Part shown: piece after piece, positions 35,146 through 45,100 of the stretch
Layout of the letters: every line of letters begins with the position of its first letter
Numbering within the stretch: the stretch's first letter is position 1
Origin: Candidatus Aminicenantota bacterium
GTDB lineage: Bacteria > Acidobacteriota > Aminicenantia > Aminicenantales > Aminicenantaceae
DNA length: 64,000 nt
Direction of reading: 5' to 3'
Assembly (NCBI GenBank): GCA_016783445.1
Contig: JADHWO010000005.1
Span: 1-64,000, forward strand
Translations under genes and position numbers: made by a program
The notes under the pieces: model-generated
Told to the model about the DNA's origin: nothing
What the model saw: only the letters and a program-made list of their open reading frames with translations
Database searches by the model: none

Positions 35146-36594
35146 TTATTTTTTCTCGACCCATCTCAAAACAGGAGAACGCGCAGCGCTTGTCTCGTCC
35201 AAACGTCTAACATAGGAAGAGTGCGGAGCAGACTTTACAATCTCAGGATTCTCCTTTGCTTCCTTTGAAATTTGTTTCATAGCATCAATAAAAAGATCTA
35301 GGTCTCTCTTGCTTTCAGTCTCAGTTGGCTCAGTCATCAAAGCTCCCTGAACAATCAAAGGAAAAGACATTGTTGGAGGATGTACTCCAAAATCAATAAG
35401 CCTTTTGGCTATATCAATATTCTGCACACCATGTTTTTTCTGAAATTTATCTGAAAAAACACACTCATGAAGAGTTGGTGTAGTATATTTCAGAAAATAA
35501 TCTTTCTCAAGACTCTTGCGAACATAATTAGAATTCAAAACTGCAATCTCTGACACTTCCTTTAATCCCCTCGGTCCTAAGGATAATATATAAACCATGG
35601 CTTTTACAACAACTAAAAAATTCCCAAAGAAGCTCCGGACTCTTCCGATACTTTTTGGACGGTCAAAATCGAGAATATATTTATCCTCACTCTTTTTTAT
35701 AGTTGGGAGAGGAAGATATGGCTCCAATTCGCGCTTCACTCCAACCGGACCAGAGCCAGGGCCACCACCACCGTGAGGTGTGGAAAAAGTTTTATGCAGA
35801 TTCAGATGGATCACATCAACATCCATATCTCCAGGCCTGCAGATCCCAACTAAGGCGTTCATGTTGGCTCCATCCATATAGACAAAGCCTCCTTTGGCAT
35901 GGACGATTTCGGATATTTTTTTTATATCAGCTTCAAAAACTCCTAATGTATTTGGATTCGTAATCATCAATGCAGCTACATCTTCTGTCATATTCTGTTC
36001 AAGACTCGAAATATCTATTGTTCCCTTCTCATTGGACTCTATTTCTTGAATATTATAACCGCAGATATGAGCGCTTGAAGGATTGGTCCCATGGGCCGAA
36101 TCCGGAATAAGCACAATCTTTCTCGGGTTCCCCCTTTCTTCAAGATAAGCACGGATAAGCATCATTCCAACCAGCTCACCCTGAGCGCCTGCTGCAGGTA
36201 AAAAACTAAAGGCATCCATCCCTGTTATTTCATTCATAAGCTCTTCTGTTGTTTTTAGAATTCCGAGATTCCCCTGCACTAAATCAAAAGGAGCATAAGG
36301 ATGCGAAAGGACAAATTCTGAGATAGCTGCTATTTTTTCATTTATCTTGGGATTGTATTTCATAGTGCAAGAGCCCAAAGGATAAAATCCTTCATCAACA
36401 CAGTAATTTGCCTTAGAAAGCCGGGTAAAATGCCTGATTATCTCTACTTCTGAGACCTGAGGGAAACCTTCTATGTTTTCTCTTACAGGGAGGCCTTGAA
36501 GAATATCTTCTCTGGAAGGGACATCAAGCTCGGGCAGCGAAAAAGCCCTCTTCCCTTTCCCGCTTATCTCAAATATTAAAGGTTCACGAATCAT
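35146..36594 (-). CDS. gcvPB: Glycine dehydrogenase (decarboxylating) subunit 2
   Basis: A 482-residue P-protein subunit, one of the two-subunit (PA + PB) form of glycine decarboxylase in the glycine cleavage system. The pyridoxal phosphate lysine is in HLNLHKTFSTPHGGGGPG, and EGFYPLGSCTMKYNP, DSAHGTNPSSA and NTLGVFE are typical. It carries the cofactor while PA completes the active site. It ends the gcv gene series and is two bases after gcvPA. Confidence 0.96.
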   Translation of the reverse strand: MIREPLIFEISGKGKRAFSLPELDVPSREDILQGLPVRENIEGFPQVSEVEIIRHFTRLSKANYCVDEGFYPLGSCTMKYNPKINEKIAAISEFVLSHPYAPFDLVQGNLGILKTTEELMNEITGMDAFSFLPAAGAQGELVGMMLIRAYLEERGNPRKIVLIPDSAHGTNPSSAHICGYNIQEIESNEKGTIDISSLEQNMTEDVAALMITNPNTLGVFEADIKKISEIVHAKGGFVYMDGANMNALVGICRPGDMDVDVIHLNLHKTFSTPHGGGGPGSGPVGVKRELEPYLPLPTIKKSEDKYILDFDRPKSIGRVRSFFGNFLVVVKAMVYILSLGPRGLKEVSEIAVLNSNYVRKSLEKDYFLKYTTPTLHECVFSDKFQKKHGVQNIDIAKRLIDFGVHPPTMSFPLIVQGALMTEPTETESKRDLDLFIDAMKQISKEAKENPEIVKSAPHSSYVRRLDETSAARSPVLRWVEKK

Positions 36595-36595
36595 T

Positions 36596-37945
36596 TTACT
36601 CTTTTAACGCCTCTTCCAGACTCTTTACGAGCCTATCGATCTCTTCTCTTTTAAACATTTCAGTCACACACAAAAGAGAACAATTCTCTAGCTCTGGATA
36701 GAATTCACGAAGGTACAAGCCACCAAGAATCCCCTTTTCCCTGAGAGAGCTCTCAACTTTGGGCAAGCTTCCCGAAAACTCGATAACAAACTCATTAAAA
36801 AAATTGCCATGGAATTTGCGTTTTATTCCCTCCACCTGGGTTAGTTTTTCCAGGGCATAATTGGCCTTCTGAATATTCTGCCAGGCAAGCTCTTTTAATC
36901 CATCCAGGCCAAGAGTCTCAAGGAAAATGGTAGCTCTCAGCGCACATAAGGCTTGGTTAGTGCATATGTTTGAAGTTGCCCGTTCCCGTCTTATATGTTG
37001 TTCCCGGGTAGATAAAGTAAGAACAAATCCTCTTTTTCCATCCACATCCTTTGTCTCACCAGCAATGCGGCCCGGGAACTGGCGAATAAACTCCTTTAAG
37101 CAAGCCATAAAGCCCAAATAGGGTCCACCAAAGCTTAGCGGGATGCCAAAAGACTGGCCTTCCCCGGTTACTATATCAGCCCCCAGCTTACCCGGAGCTT
37201 CCAGTAGCCCAAGGGAAACAGGCTCTGTAACCACAACTACGGATAAAGCCTTAGTAGAGTGAGCCAGGTCAGAAATCTTTTTTATATCTTCAACAACTCC
37301 TAAAAAATTGGGTGACTGACAGACAACAGCTGACGTTCCTTCATCCATCTTACTGCTCAGACTTTCGAAATCTATCTCTCCTGTTTCTGAAAATCCGAAC
37401 TCTTCAATCTTTATATCAAGATTTCTTACGTAAGTCTTAATGGTTTTCCTGTATTGAGGGTGTAGAGTTTTGGCTATCAAGACATTGGATTTTTGTTTCA
37501 AGCGATGGGCCATCAGCACTGCCTCAGCCGCTGCAGAAGCCCCGTCATAAAGAGAAGCATTTGCCACATCCATGCCTGTCAATAAACAGATGAGAGTCTG
37601 AAATTCAAAAATAGCCTGAAGGGTTCCCTGACTGACCTCAGGCTGGTAGGGAGTATAGGGAGTAACAAATTCTCCTCTTGAGCTTAAATAATCTACAACA
37701 TAGGGAATCACATGGGGATAAGCTCCTGCTCCTAAAAATGAAAGGAATTCTGAATACTTATTCTGTTTTGCAATTTTCTCAAAATGATGAATCAGTTCAA
37801 TCTCAGTTAAAGCAGAAGGAACTTTAAGCTCTCTTTTTAACTTCATTCCTTCCGGTATTGTGCGAAAAAGCTCCTCCATAGAAGAGATGCCCACACGTGA
37901 CATCATCTCTTTTTTGTCTTTATCACTCAGAGAAGTATAACTCAC
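36596..37945 (-). CDS. gcvPA: Glycine dehydrogenase (decarboxylating) subunit 1
   Basis: A 449-residue P-protein subunit 1, recognisable from FLGAGAYPHVIPYVVDYLSSRGEF, TPYTPYQPEVSQGTLQ, NASLYDGASAAAEA and GFVLTLSTREQHIRRERATSNICTNQALCAL. With GcvPB it decarboxylates glycine and loads aminomethyl on the H protein. Two-subunit P-proteins are common in anaerobes and Gram-positives. Gene order gcvT-gcvH-gcvPA-gcvPB-glyQ-glyS on the minus strand puts glycine breakdown next to glycyl-tRNA synthetase. Confidence 0.96.
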   Translation of the reverse strand: MSYTSLSDKDKKEMMSRVGISSMEELFRTIPEGMKLKRELKVPSALTEIELIHHFEKIAKQNKYSEFLSFLGAGAYPHVIPYVVDYLSSRGEFVTPYTPYQPEVSQGTLQAIFEFQTLICLLTGMDVANASLYDGASAAAEAVLMAHRLKQKSNVLIAKTLHPQYRKTIKTYVRNLDIKIEEFGFSETGEIDFESLSSKMDEGTSAVVCQSPNFLGVVEDIKKISDLAHSTKALSVVVVTEPVSLGLLEAPGKLGADIVTGEGQSFGIPLSFGGPYLGFMACLKEFIRQFPGRIAGETKDVDGKRGFVLTLSTREQHIRRERATSNICTNQALCALRATIFLETLGLDGLKELAWQNIQKANYALEKLTQVEGIKRKFHGNFFNEFVIEFSGSLPKVESSLREKGILGGLYLREFYPELENCSLLCVTEMFKREEIDRLVKSLEEALKE

Positions 37946-37992
37946 TGTGTAATTATTCCTTATTCCAAATCAATTCAATTGAGTCAAACAGA

Positions 37993-38379
37993 TTACTCTT
38001 CGATTCCTTCTAAAAATTTCTCATAATCATCCGCTGACATTAACTTTTCAAACTCAGTCTCATCTCCTATCTTGAGACGTATAAACCAGCCTTTCCCATG
38101 GGGATCTTGATTGACAAGCTCGGGGGAATCATTTAAATCAGTGTTCACTTCAATAACTTCTCCGGAAACTGGAGAGTAAATATCAGAAACGGCCTTAACA
38201 GATTCAATAACGCCTATAGACTGATGAAATTCCAATTGAGTTCCGACTTTCGGCATCTCAACATAAACTACATCTCCAAGCTGTTTTTGAGCAAAATCTG
38301 TAATCCCAACCGTTGCTTTATCCTCCTTCACCTGAATCCACTCATGGTCTTTTGTGTAGTAAAAATCATCCGGATACAT
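37993..38379 (-). CDS. gcvH: Glycine cleavage system H protein
   Basis: A 128-residue lipoyl carrier. The lipoylated lysine is Lys62 in GVIESVKAVSDIYSP, and YTKDHEWIQV and YVEMPKVGT are typical. It shuttles the aminomethyl group between P, T and L proteins. No lipoate-attachment gene is adjacent. Confidence 0.97.
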   Translation of the reverse strand: MYPDDFYYTKDHEWIQVKEDKATVGITDFAQKQLGDVVYVEMPKVGTQLEFHQSIGVIESVKAVSDIYSPVSGEVIEVNTDLNDSPELVNQDPHGKGWFIRLKIGDETEFEKLMSADDYEKFLEGIEE

Positions 38380-38393
38380 ATCTTGCCTCCAAT

Positions 38394-38492
38394 TATTATA
38401 GGGACTTGATTGATCAAATCCGCCATCTAATTTGTAGGGGTTTGACTTATTAAACCCGTATTAATGTGCAGGGGCTTGATTTATCAATCCCA
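38394..38492. repeat. Palindromic repeat array B (three units)
   Basis: Three degenerate units of the array A family start near 38394, 38431 and 38464, for example GTAGGGGTTTGACTTATTAA and GCAGGGGCTTGATTTATC. They have the same orientation as array A. The array lies in the 271-base gap between gcvT and gcvH; the rest of that gap (38493-38650) is AT-rich without recognised structure. Confidence 0.75.
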
Positions 38493-38650
38493 TTATTACG
38501 TGGCTACTTTTCAATATAACATGATTATTTGTCAAAACAAGTTGTGAGATTGCCGCGTTCCATCTTGTCACTCGTTATGACATTCAACTAATGCTCCTCG
38601 CCATGATATTTTTTCATCTTGTCTTTCTATTATTTTGAACTAATTGAGTT

Positions 38651-39739
38651 TTATTCTCCTCTCTTATAAAAAGGCGTAGGAACAACTCGGGCTTTGGCCC
38701 TTTTGCCTCTAATTCCAATCTCAAATTCTGACCCAACTTCAATATATTCAATGGGAAGATAGGTTAGCCCGATACTCTTTTCTAAAGAAGGAGAAAAAGT
38801 ACCTGAAGTTACTTCAGATACTTCGCTATTTTCTATAAAGACAGGATAATGAGGTCGGGCTATACCTCTCTCTATAATCTCAAATCCAACAATTTTTCTC
38901 TTTATACCCTCTTCTTTCTGCTGAAGAAGAGCTTCCCGCCCTAAAAACTCTCCTTTTTCAAACTTCACAAGCCAACCCAGACCTGCTTCCAGGACTGTAG
39001 TTGTCTCATCAATATCATTTCCATAAAGCATAAGTCTGGCTTCTAAACGGAGCGTATCACGAGCGCCCAATCCCACGGGAAGAAGCCCATAGTTTTTTCC
39101 TCTTTCCAAAATGGTTTCCCAAATTTTTTCAGGCTGGGAAGAAAGAGTATAGATCTCAGCTCCATCCTCTCCTGTATAACCTGTGCGTGAGACCAGTACT
39201 TCCTCTCCCTCTATTTTACCCCAACCTGACCCGAATGGACTCATCTCCTTTAAATTAATTTCAATTAGTGGCTGAAGAATTTCCAGAGCTCTGGGACCCT
39301 GAATAGCAAGCTGGGTATAGTCTTCACTCTTGTTTTCCACCTCAACATCAAATCCTTCTCTATGAATAAAAATCCACTCAAAATCCTTATCAGAATTAGA
39401 AGCATTAACCACCAGCAGATATCTCTCAGGATTCAAACAGTAGACCAAAAGGTCATCAATAAAAGTTCCCTGAGGTGTTGTTAAAGCTGAATACTGCGCT
39501 TTTTTCGGCGTCAAACGAGCAGCATCATTGGGAGTCAAATACTGTATAAAATCTAGAGCTTGTCTTCCCCGAATGAGGATTTCTCCCATGTGACTTACAT
39601 CAAAAAGCCCGGCTTTCTCGCGGACAGCCAAATGCTCATTTATAATACCGCTAAACTCGACCGGCATCTCCCAGTCGAAAAATTCAATCATTTTACCACC
39701 AAGTTTTTTGTGGGAGGAATTAAGGCGAGTTTTTTTCAC
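38651..39739 (-). CDS. gcvT: Glycine cleavage system T protein (aminomethyltransferase)
   Basis: A 362-residue tetrahydrofolate-dependent aminomethyltransferase. Landmarks are FSGIINEHLAVREKAGLFDVSHMGEI, LTPNDAARLTPKKAQYSAL, RTGYTGEDGAEIY, GLGARDTLRLEARLMLYGNDI and a C-terminal barrel with GRKRAKARVVPTPFYKR. First gene of the gcv cluster. Its upstream region runs into the 131-bp repeat that marks the left border of the defence island, so its promoter region may be altered relative to the ancestor. Confidence 0.97.
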   Translation of the reverse strand: MKKTRLNSSHKKLGGKMIEFFDWEMPVEFSGIINEHLAVREKAGLFDVSHMGEILIRGRQALDFIQYLTPNDAARLTPKKAQYSALTTPQGTFIDDLLVYCLNPERYLLVVNASNSDKDFEWIFIHREGFDVEVENKSEDYTQLAIQGPRALEILQPLIEINLKEMSPFGSGWGKIEGEEVLVSRTGYTGEDGAEIYTLSSQPEKIWETILERGKNYGLLPVGLGARDTLRLEARLMLYGNDIDETTTVLEAGLGWLVKFEKGEFLGREALLQQKEEGIKRKIVGFEIIERGIARPHYPVFIENSEVSEVTSGTFSPSLEKSIGLTYLPIEYIEVGSEFEIGIRGKRAKARVVPTPFYKRGE

Positions 39740-39771
39740 TATCTTTCTTCTTTGAAATTAATTTACTACCA

Positions 39772-39902
39772 TATAATTTTTCCTGATGCAAGAAAAATCG
39801 TCTGAAGCCTTGTTCATACATACAAATCTGCTATAATTAAAAACCAATCATGCTTAAATTAAAAACTTTCTTAAAAGAAAAAATATATAAGAGCTTAAAA
39901 AA
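39772..39902 (+). repeat. 131-bp perfect direct repeat, left copy (argS promoter and 5' end)
   Basis: Base-for-base identical to 50648-50778 by direct comparison. It starts TATAATTTTTCC, includes a TTGTTC/TATAAT promoter and ends within six A residues after the first argS codons. Bases outside differ at once on both sides (A against T before, T against A after). Confidence 0.97.
39810..39837 (+). promoter_or_regulatory. Duplicated argS promoter (left copy)
   Basis: TTGTTC (39810-39815), a 16-base spacer and a perfect TATAAT (39832-39837), identical to the promoter of intact argS. Here it reads into the argS remnant and the GHKL ATPase gene. Confidence 0.65.
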
Positions 39903-39915
39903 TATTCTTTTTTGA
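39850..39915 (+). pseudogene. Truncated argS start, 21-codon leader
   Basis: The duplicated ATG opens MLKLKTFLKEKIYKSLK as in intact argS, then diverges into NILF and stops at TGA 39913-39915. That stop overlaps a TTG at 39912 that is in frame with the ATPase gene (TTGA), a geometry that allows translational coupling. Confidence 0.85.
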
Positions 39916-41402
39916 GCGAAAATTATATGGAAATTAAAGAAAGAAAAGAATTAGAAGTTGTTGTCGATAAAAGACATGTTGTTTCTATTGGCGAACGCCT
40001 CTATACAGAAAGCGTTGAGCTACTCAGAGAACTTGTCAACAATGCCTATGATGCAGATGCAACTAAAGTCTATGTTGACATTACACCAGAAAGTATAGTT
40101 ATCAAAGATAACGGTTCAGGTATGGATATTGATGGATTAAAACAATATTTCATCATTGGTTCTGATGAAAAAGTCATCCATTCTCGCTCTCCAAAATTCG
40201 GAAGAGCCAGAATAGGACAATTTGGTATCGGAAAATTTGCCTCTCTGGCTGCTGCTTCTCGTTTTGAGGTAATCACTCAAAATAAAAATTTTGCTGCACG
40301 AGTTGTTTTTGACAAAAAAGCCTGGGAGAAAGCCAAAGGCAGATGGTATCTTCCACTAGAAATTCTTGAACCTGAGCTTAAAAGAGGAGACGGGACGACT
40401 GTCATTCTTTCTGAACTTTCTAAATCATTTGCTACTGATGAAGTCGAAAAAAAATTGATAGAAGGCGCTCCTCTTAAAGCCCCTGATTTCACCGTTTATT
40501 TGAATAATCGTCGTCTCCTGCCAAGAAGCCTAATTGGACAGAGAATCCCTGTTTTAGAAGGTTGTAAATACGGTCTTGTATCAGGTGAGGTTGTTATAAC
40601 TCCCAGCTCAATGGCTTCATTAAAAGATCTGGGAATAGATATTAAAGTGAAAGGGGCAACCATAAAAAGGGATCTCTTCGGAATGGAAACTTGGGGAAAG
40701 ATTGTAGCCAGAATAAGAGGAGAAATTGGTGTAGATTTTCTTCCCATTACAAGCGACCGCTCCAACTTCGTTACTGATTCAGACGAATACCAAGAATTCC
40801 TTAAAATTATGAAAAAGATTATAGATATTATTAAAAAAACTTTAGGAAAGGAAGCAGACCGTAGAGAAGACCAAAGAGCCAGCCGCGCAGTTAAAGAAGC
40901 CTTAGACAGAATCCATAAATCTCTTGCTAAAAATCCAGAATTATCTCCCTTTGGCCCGATTCCTTATGGCGATGAAGAAAGCGTTGGCAGTGGAGCCGTG
41001 GCTGAAAGCACAAAGAGAAAAGGTGAAAATGAATCTGAACTCAGACCGATAATGGAAGGGGTCAAAAAGAAGCCGAAAATAAAAAAGAAACGCCATCCTC
41101 TTGTAAAGAGAATTACTCCTAATGCCATTGTTCGCAGGATGAGGATGGGAGACAGTAGTGTCTCTGTTTGCCTTGATTTTTTTGGTGAATCAGGGCCTGA
41201 ATGTTTTTCAGAAGGCAATATTATCTACATCAACCGCGACCATCCTTTATTCAAAAGAGAATCCCGAAAAGCTGTTACTTACACAATGTACATAGCTCGT
41301 CTTTTAACTCAAGAGATTTCCCTAATGAAAGAAACTCGAAGCCCTCGCCTTGCTTTCAGCCGCCAGAGCAAACTCCTTAAAGACGCTTTTGCTGAAGAAT
41401 AA
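39912..41402 (+). CDS. GHKL (HSP90/MutL-like) ATPase, island gene
   Basis: A 496-residue protein with a histidine-kinase-like ATPase domain: the N box ELLRELVNNAYDADATK (Glu40, Asn44), G1 DNGSGMD at 66-72 and G2 IGQFGIGKFA at 101-110. A second alpha/beta domain of the HSP90/MutL type follows to about residue 290, then a charged linker (about 330-400, EDQR, KKKPKIKKKRH) and a C-terminal region without recognised motif. No histidine-kinase phosphoacceptor or receiver is seen. GHKL ATPases with extra domains occur in several bacterial defence systems, but this one is not identified. The TTG at 39912 overlaps the argS remnant stop; ATG at 39927 is an alternative start. Confidence 0.75.
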   Translation: MSENYMEIKERKELEVVVDKRHVVSIGERLYTESVELLRELVNNAYDADATKVYVDITPESIVIKDNGSGMDIDGLKQYFIIGSDEKVIHSRSPKFGRARIGQFGIGKFASLAAASRFEVITQNKNFAARVVFDKKAWEKAKGRWYLPLEILEPELKRGDGTTVILSELSKSFATDEVEKKLIEGAPLKAPDFTVYLNNRRLLPRSLIGQRIPVLEGCKYGLVSGEVVITPSSMASLKDLGIDIKVKGATIKRDLFGMETWGKIVARIRGEIGVDFLPITSDRSNFVTDSDEYQEFLKIMKKIIDIIKKTLGKEADRREDQRASRAVKEALDRIHKSLAKNPELSPFGPIPYGDEESVGSGAVAESTKRKGENESELRPIMEGVKKKPKIKKKRHPLVKRITPNAIVRRMRMGDSSVSVCLDFFGESGPECFSEGNIIYINRDHPLFKRESRKAVTYTMYIARLLTQEISLMKETRSPRLAFSRQSKLLKDAFAEE

Positions 41403-41416
41403 GAAGTGAAATGATA

Positions 41417-42139
41417 TTAAAGCTTAAAAATACCGGTATTATTTTTCAACCAATCTCTTCGCTTTTGATAATCGGGTAGTGCAATAGAAACAAGCTTCCA
41501 AAAATCAGCGGAGTGATTTTTAATCTTTAAATGGCACAGCTCATGTACAACTATATAATCGACTATGGAAATCGGAGCCATTGAAATCCGCCAGTTAAAT
41601 CTTAATGTGCCATCTTTCGAACAGCTTGCCCAGCGCTTTTTCTGATCTTTTATTATTACCTCTTTTGGAAACAAATCCATCAGCTTACAATAGCGGTTCA
41701 CTCTTTGTTTTACAATCTTAAAAGCCCCTGCGATATACCACTTTGTCAAAACTTCTCTAATTATTTCCTTTCTTTTGTTTGAATCCAGATTTCGATCGAC
41801 AGATACGAATATCCTTCTCCCAAACAATTTCGGGACTCTCGAATTTTCTTCCTCCACTATTTTTAATCGGTACCTTCGGCCCAGCAATAAAATTTGCTCT
41901 CCACTTACAAACTCTCTTTCAGGAAAAAGCATAACCAATCTTTTGAAATGTTCTTGTTTAGCCATAATCCATCTGGCTTTCTTTTCTACGAATGTCCTGA
42001 TTTTTTCACGGCTCAAATGACCTGGAGCCAGCACAATAACCTGGGAAGCAGGAGTTACATTGATTGCCAGAGTTTTTTTGCGATTCCCCCTTTTTATTGT
42101 GTATGTTATGCGTCTGTTGCCAAAGGTAATATGGTCCAT
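41417..42139 (-). CDS. YgjP-like (DUF45) metallopeptidase
   Basis: A 240-residue protein ending with the zinc-binding motif YIVVHELCHLKIKNHSADFWKLV, the HExxH signature, and preceded by KRWASCSKDGTLRFNWRI, a typical stretch of the YgjP/DUF45 family. It starts one base after the hsdR stop and so belongs to the same operon. DUF45 peptidases are often found next to type I restriction genes; their substrate is not known. No signal sequence. Confidence 0.87.
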   Translation of the reverse strand: MDHITFGNRRITYTIKRGNRKKTLAINVTPASQVIVLAPGHLSREKIRTFVEKKARWIMAKQEHFKRLVMLFPEREFVSGEQILLLGRRYRLKIVEEENSRVPKLFGRRIFVSVDRNLDSNKRKEIIREVLTKWYIAGAFKIVKQRVNRYCKLMDLFPKEVIIKDQKKRWASCSKDGTLRFNWRISMAPISIVDYIVVHELCHLKIKNHSADFWKLVSIALPDYQKRRDWLKNNTGIFKL

Positions 42140-42140
42140 T

Positions 42141-45100
42141 CTAATCCTTAAGTCTTGCTCTTGCTAATTCCATAATTTCCCGTGTGAAAAAATCCAGCTT
42201 GCGGTCATGAAAACCAATTTCTCTCAAACGGTCTTTTATCTCTCTTCGCATCTCTTTTTGAATATCTTCTTTCTCACACCAGTCAATAACTCTTTTGTTT
42301 TTTATTATTTCAACAATCTCCTTGGTCAAAAGACATCTTTTCTCATCCTTTTCACCAAAAAGTTCATCCCTAAAGGATTCCAATAATCCATAAAAAGCAA
42401 ATTCATCAAGCGTTAATCCTTTCTCTTTAGCAAGAACTTCTCTCCCTTTTTCTTGCTTGCTGAGTATAACCAGGTCTTTAAGCAATTCTGCCTCATCCTT
42501 TCTCCTCTGGCTGTCTTCTTCAATAATTGCCTCGAGTTTCTCCTCTAAGGATTCGTAAAAGTGTGGATCTTCTCCAACTTTTGAATGAATCGTTTCACGT
42601 ATCGCCTGTTCAATATGGCTCGCTTTAGCCCTCGTACTCACCTTAATATCCAGTTTTTCTTCAAAATCAGGAGCTGTTATCTCTATAGGTTCCAGGATTT
42701 TTTCAATTCCAGTATCAACAATGTGAGCATGTATGAGTTTTTCAACCTTTCGGCTGCAATTTTCAAGACTCAATCTTTCATCACGATAAAGATTTCTCGC
42801 TCCTTCGCGGACCATCCCCAGAAATTTGAAATCATCCATAAAAGGCTCAACAGTAGGATCAGGCATTAGCATATCCATGCTCTTCGCAAATTCCCGGAAT
42901 AAAACCTCAAATTTAGACCTTACATCTTCAGGTTTAAGGATTTCGAGACAATGCTGGAGTACTTCCGCAGGATTCGCCTCCTGGTCAACAGTTTTGAATA
43001 ATTGCATGGCTTTTTGATGAGTCTCTTCCAATGAGGAAATTTCTCTATGCCAGTCATCCACGCTGAATAAACCAACAAGGTCTTCACTGTCAAAAATCGC
43101 CAAAGCTTTTGCCAGGTCCTTTCCAACACCCACATAATCAACGACCAGCCCGAAATTTTTCCTTGGATAAGGCCTGTTTGTTCTGGCAACAGCCTGAAGC
43201 AGAGTATGTTCTTTCAATCTCTGGTCAAGATACATAACCTGCTCAATGGGTGCATCAAATCCTGTCAGTAACTTATCACAGACTATTAGAAACTTAAGCG
43301 GATTTGATGGATTGAGAAACACATCTTTTCCCGTAATCCGGTCTTCTTCCTGGGCTGTACGGCGGTATTTATCCTTCCATTCTTTAGGATCATCATTATT
43401 AACAGTCATGACAACTGTAGACCAGGAAGGATCGATAAGCCTATCCAGCGCCTTCTTATACATGTCCGCTGTTTTTCTTTCTGAAGCCACAATTTGGGCT
43501 TTGAATCCATTGGGCTCAATTTTCTCCCCATAATGATTCACGATATCTATGGCAATTCGCTCTATTCTCCGCGGAGCGCTTAAGATAGTATCAACTGTTG
43601 CATACCGCCTTTTTATTTCAGCCAGTTCCTTTGTAGTTTTTTCTGGAAAAAGCTCTTTGAGCAGCCTGTCAATCGAAGCTCCCACCACCTGAAGATTGGC
43701 AAGCCGGCTTTCATATTTAATCGGAACAGTGGCTTCATCCTCCAGGGATTGTCGCATATCATACCTGTCCAGATATTTTTTACCGGGAGGACTGAAATGC
43801 CGGTAAGTGTTCCTGTCTCTTTTATCAAGCGGAGTTCCGGTAAAAGCAAAAAAACTTGCATTGGGAAAGGCCTTTCTTAAGTTCAGAGCGTAAAAGCCAT
43901 ACTGTGTTCTATGCGCCTCGTCCGTCAGAATGATTATGTTTTCAGCCTCGGATAAAGGTTTTGCAAGAAGCTTGCGGAATTTCTGAACGGTCGTCATAAC
44001 TGTAATTCCAATTCCAACGGTCAGCAGGCCGAAGAGTTCTGGGTGAGCCATCATCTCAGCCTGTATAGGATTGGGGAAACCGCAGTTTATAAAAGTTTCA
44101 TTTATCTGGCGGTTCAATTTCTTCCTGTCTGTGACAATAAGAATGATGGGGTTTTTTAATTTCTCCTGCTCTCTTCTTAATTCCAATGCAGAAAAAAGCA
44201 TAATCAGAGACTTGCCCGATCCCTGCCAGTGCCATATGATCCCTCTTTTATCAGGTCCGCTTTTTACACATCTAACGATTTTATTAACTGCGGAATACTG
44301 CTGATAACGGCATATTTTTTTTACGACTTTGTGCTCTTCCTTGCTGTAGTCAAAAACAATAAAATTTTGAATAATATCCAGTAGATTTGGCTTTCTTAAA
44401 AGCCCGGCAAGCAAGACTTCCTGCATAGGGGGATGATCGATAATATCTTCTTCATCAATCAACCCCATCTCCAGCATCTCTTTAACTGAGAGATGTTCAG
44501 CCATGTTGGGAAACTTGTTATTACCGGGATCCTTCCACTCATGATAATGTCCTGCTGATACATCAATGCATCCATATTTGGCTCCAAAAAGATTGCAGTC
44601 GATGATAATCTCGTTTGTTCGAAATAGCTGAGGGATTTCTTCCTGGTAGCGGATGAGTTGTTCCTGGGCTTTTAGAACACCGGTTCGTTTCGCGACCTGG
44701 CTTTTACATTCAATAACAACCAAGGGAAGACCGTTTATAAAAATAACAATATCCGGCCTGTCTGTCGTTTTATGCTTTCTGACCCAGAATTGATTAACCA
44801 CTAAGAACTCGTTATTCTCGATGTTTTCAAAATCTATGAAATTGACAGTTTGTTTTTGCCGTCTAGCACCAATGTCCTGGTCAACGGAAATGCCGGAAAT
44901 AATACAGTTGTGAAAAATTCGGTTAGCTTCAAGCGTGTTTTCAGCTTGAATATGCGTGATTCTCTGGATGGCTTTTATTATAGAATCCTCTGTAAGATGA
45001 GGATTAATTTTAGCCAATGCCTTTTTGAGACGTTCCTCTAAAATGACATCTCTTCGGGATTTTCGCTCGCAATCATCTTTAAGATCAGGGTCAAACTGGT

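Noticed and set aside
35021-38492. CRISPR-like arrays.
   Set aside because: The units are too few, the spaces between are short and irregular, and no cas gene is in the window; they fit REP-like elements better.
39740-39900. A glycine riboswitch in front of gcvT.
   Set aside because: No glycine aptamer-like pattern was recognised; the stretch is mostly the argS repeat.
39772-39902. A tRNA or tmRNA fragment as attachment site in the 131-bp repeat.
   Set aside because: The repeat is wholly argS promoter and coding start; no tRNA-like fold or T-loop was recognised.
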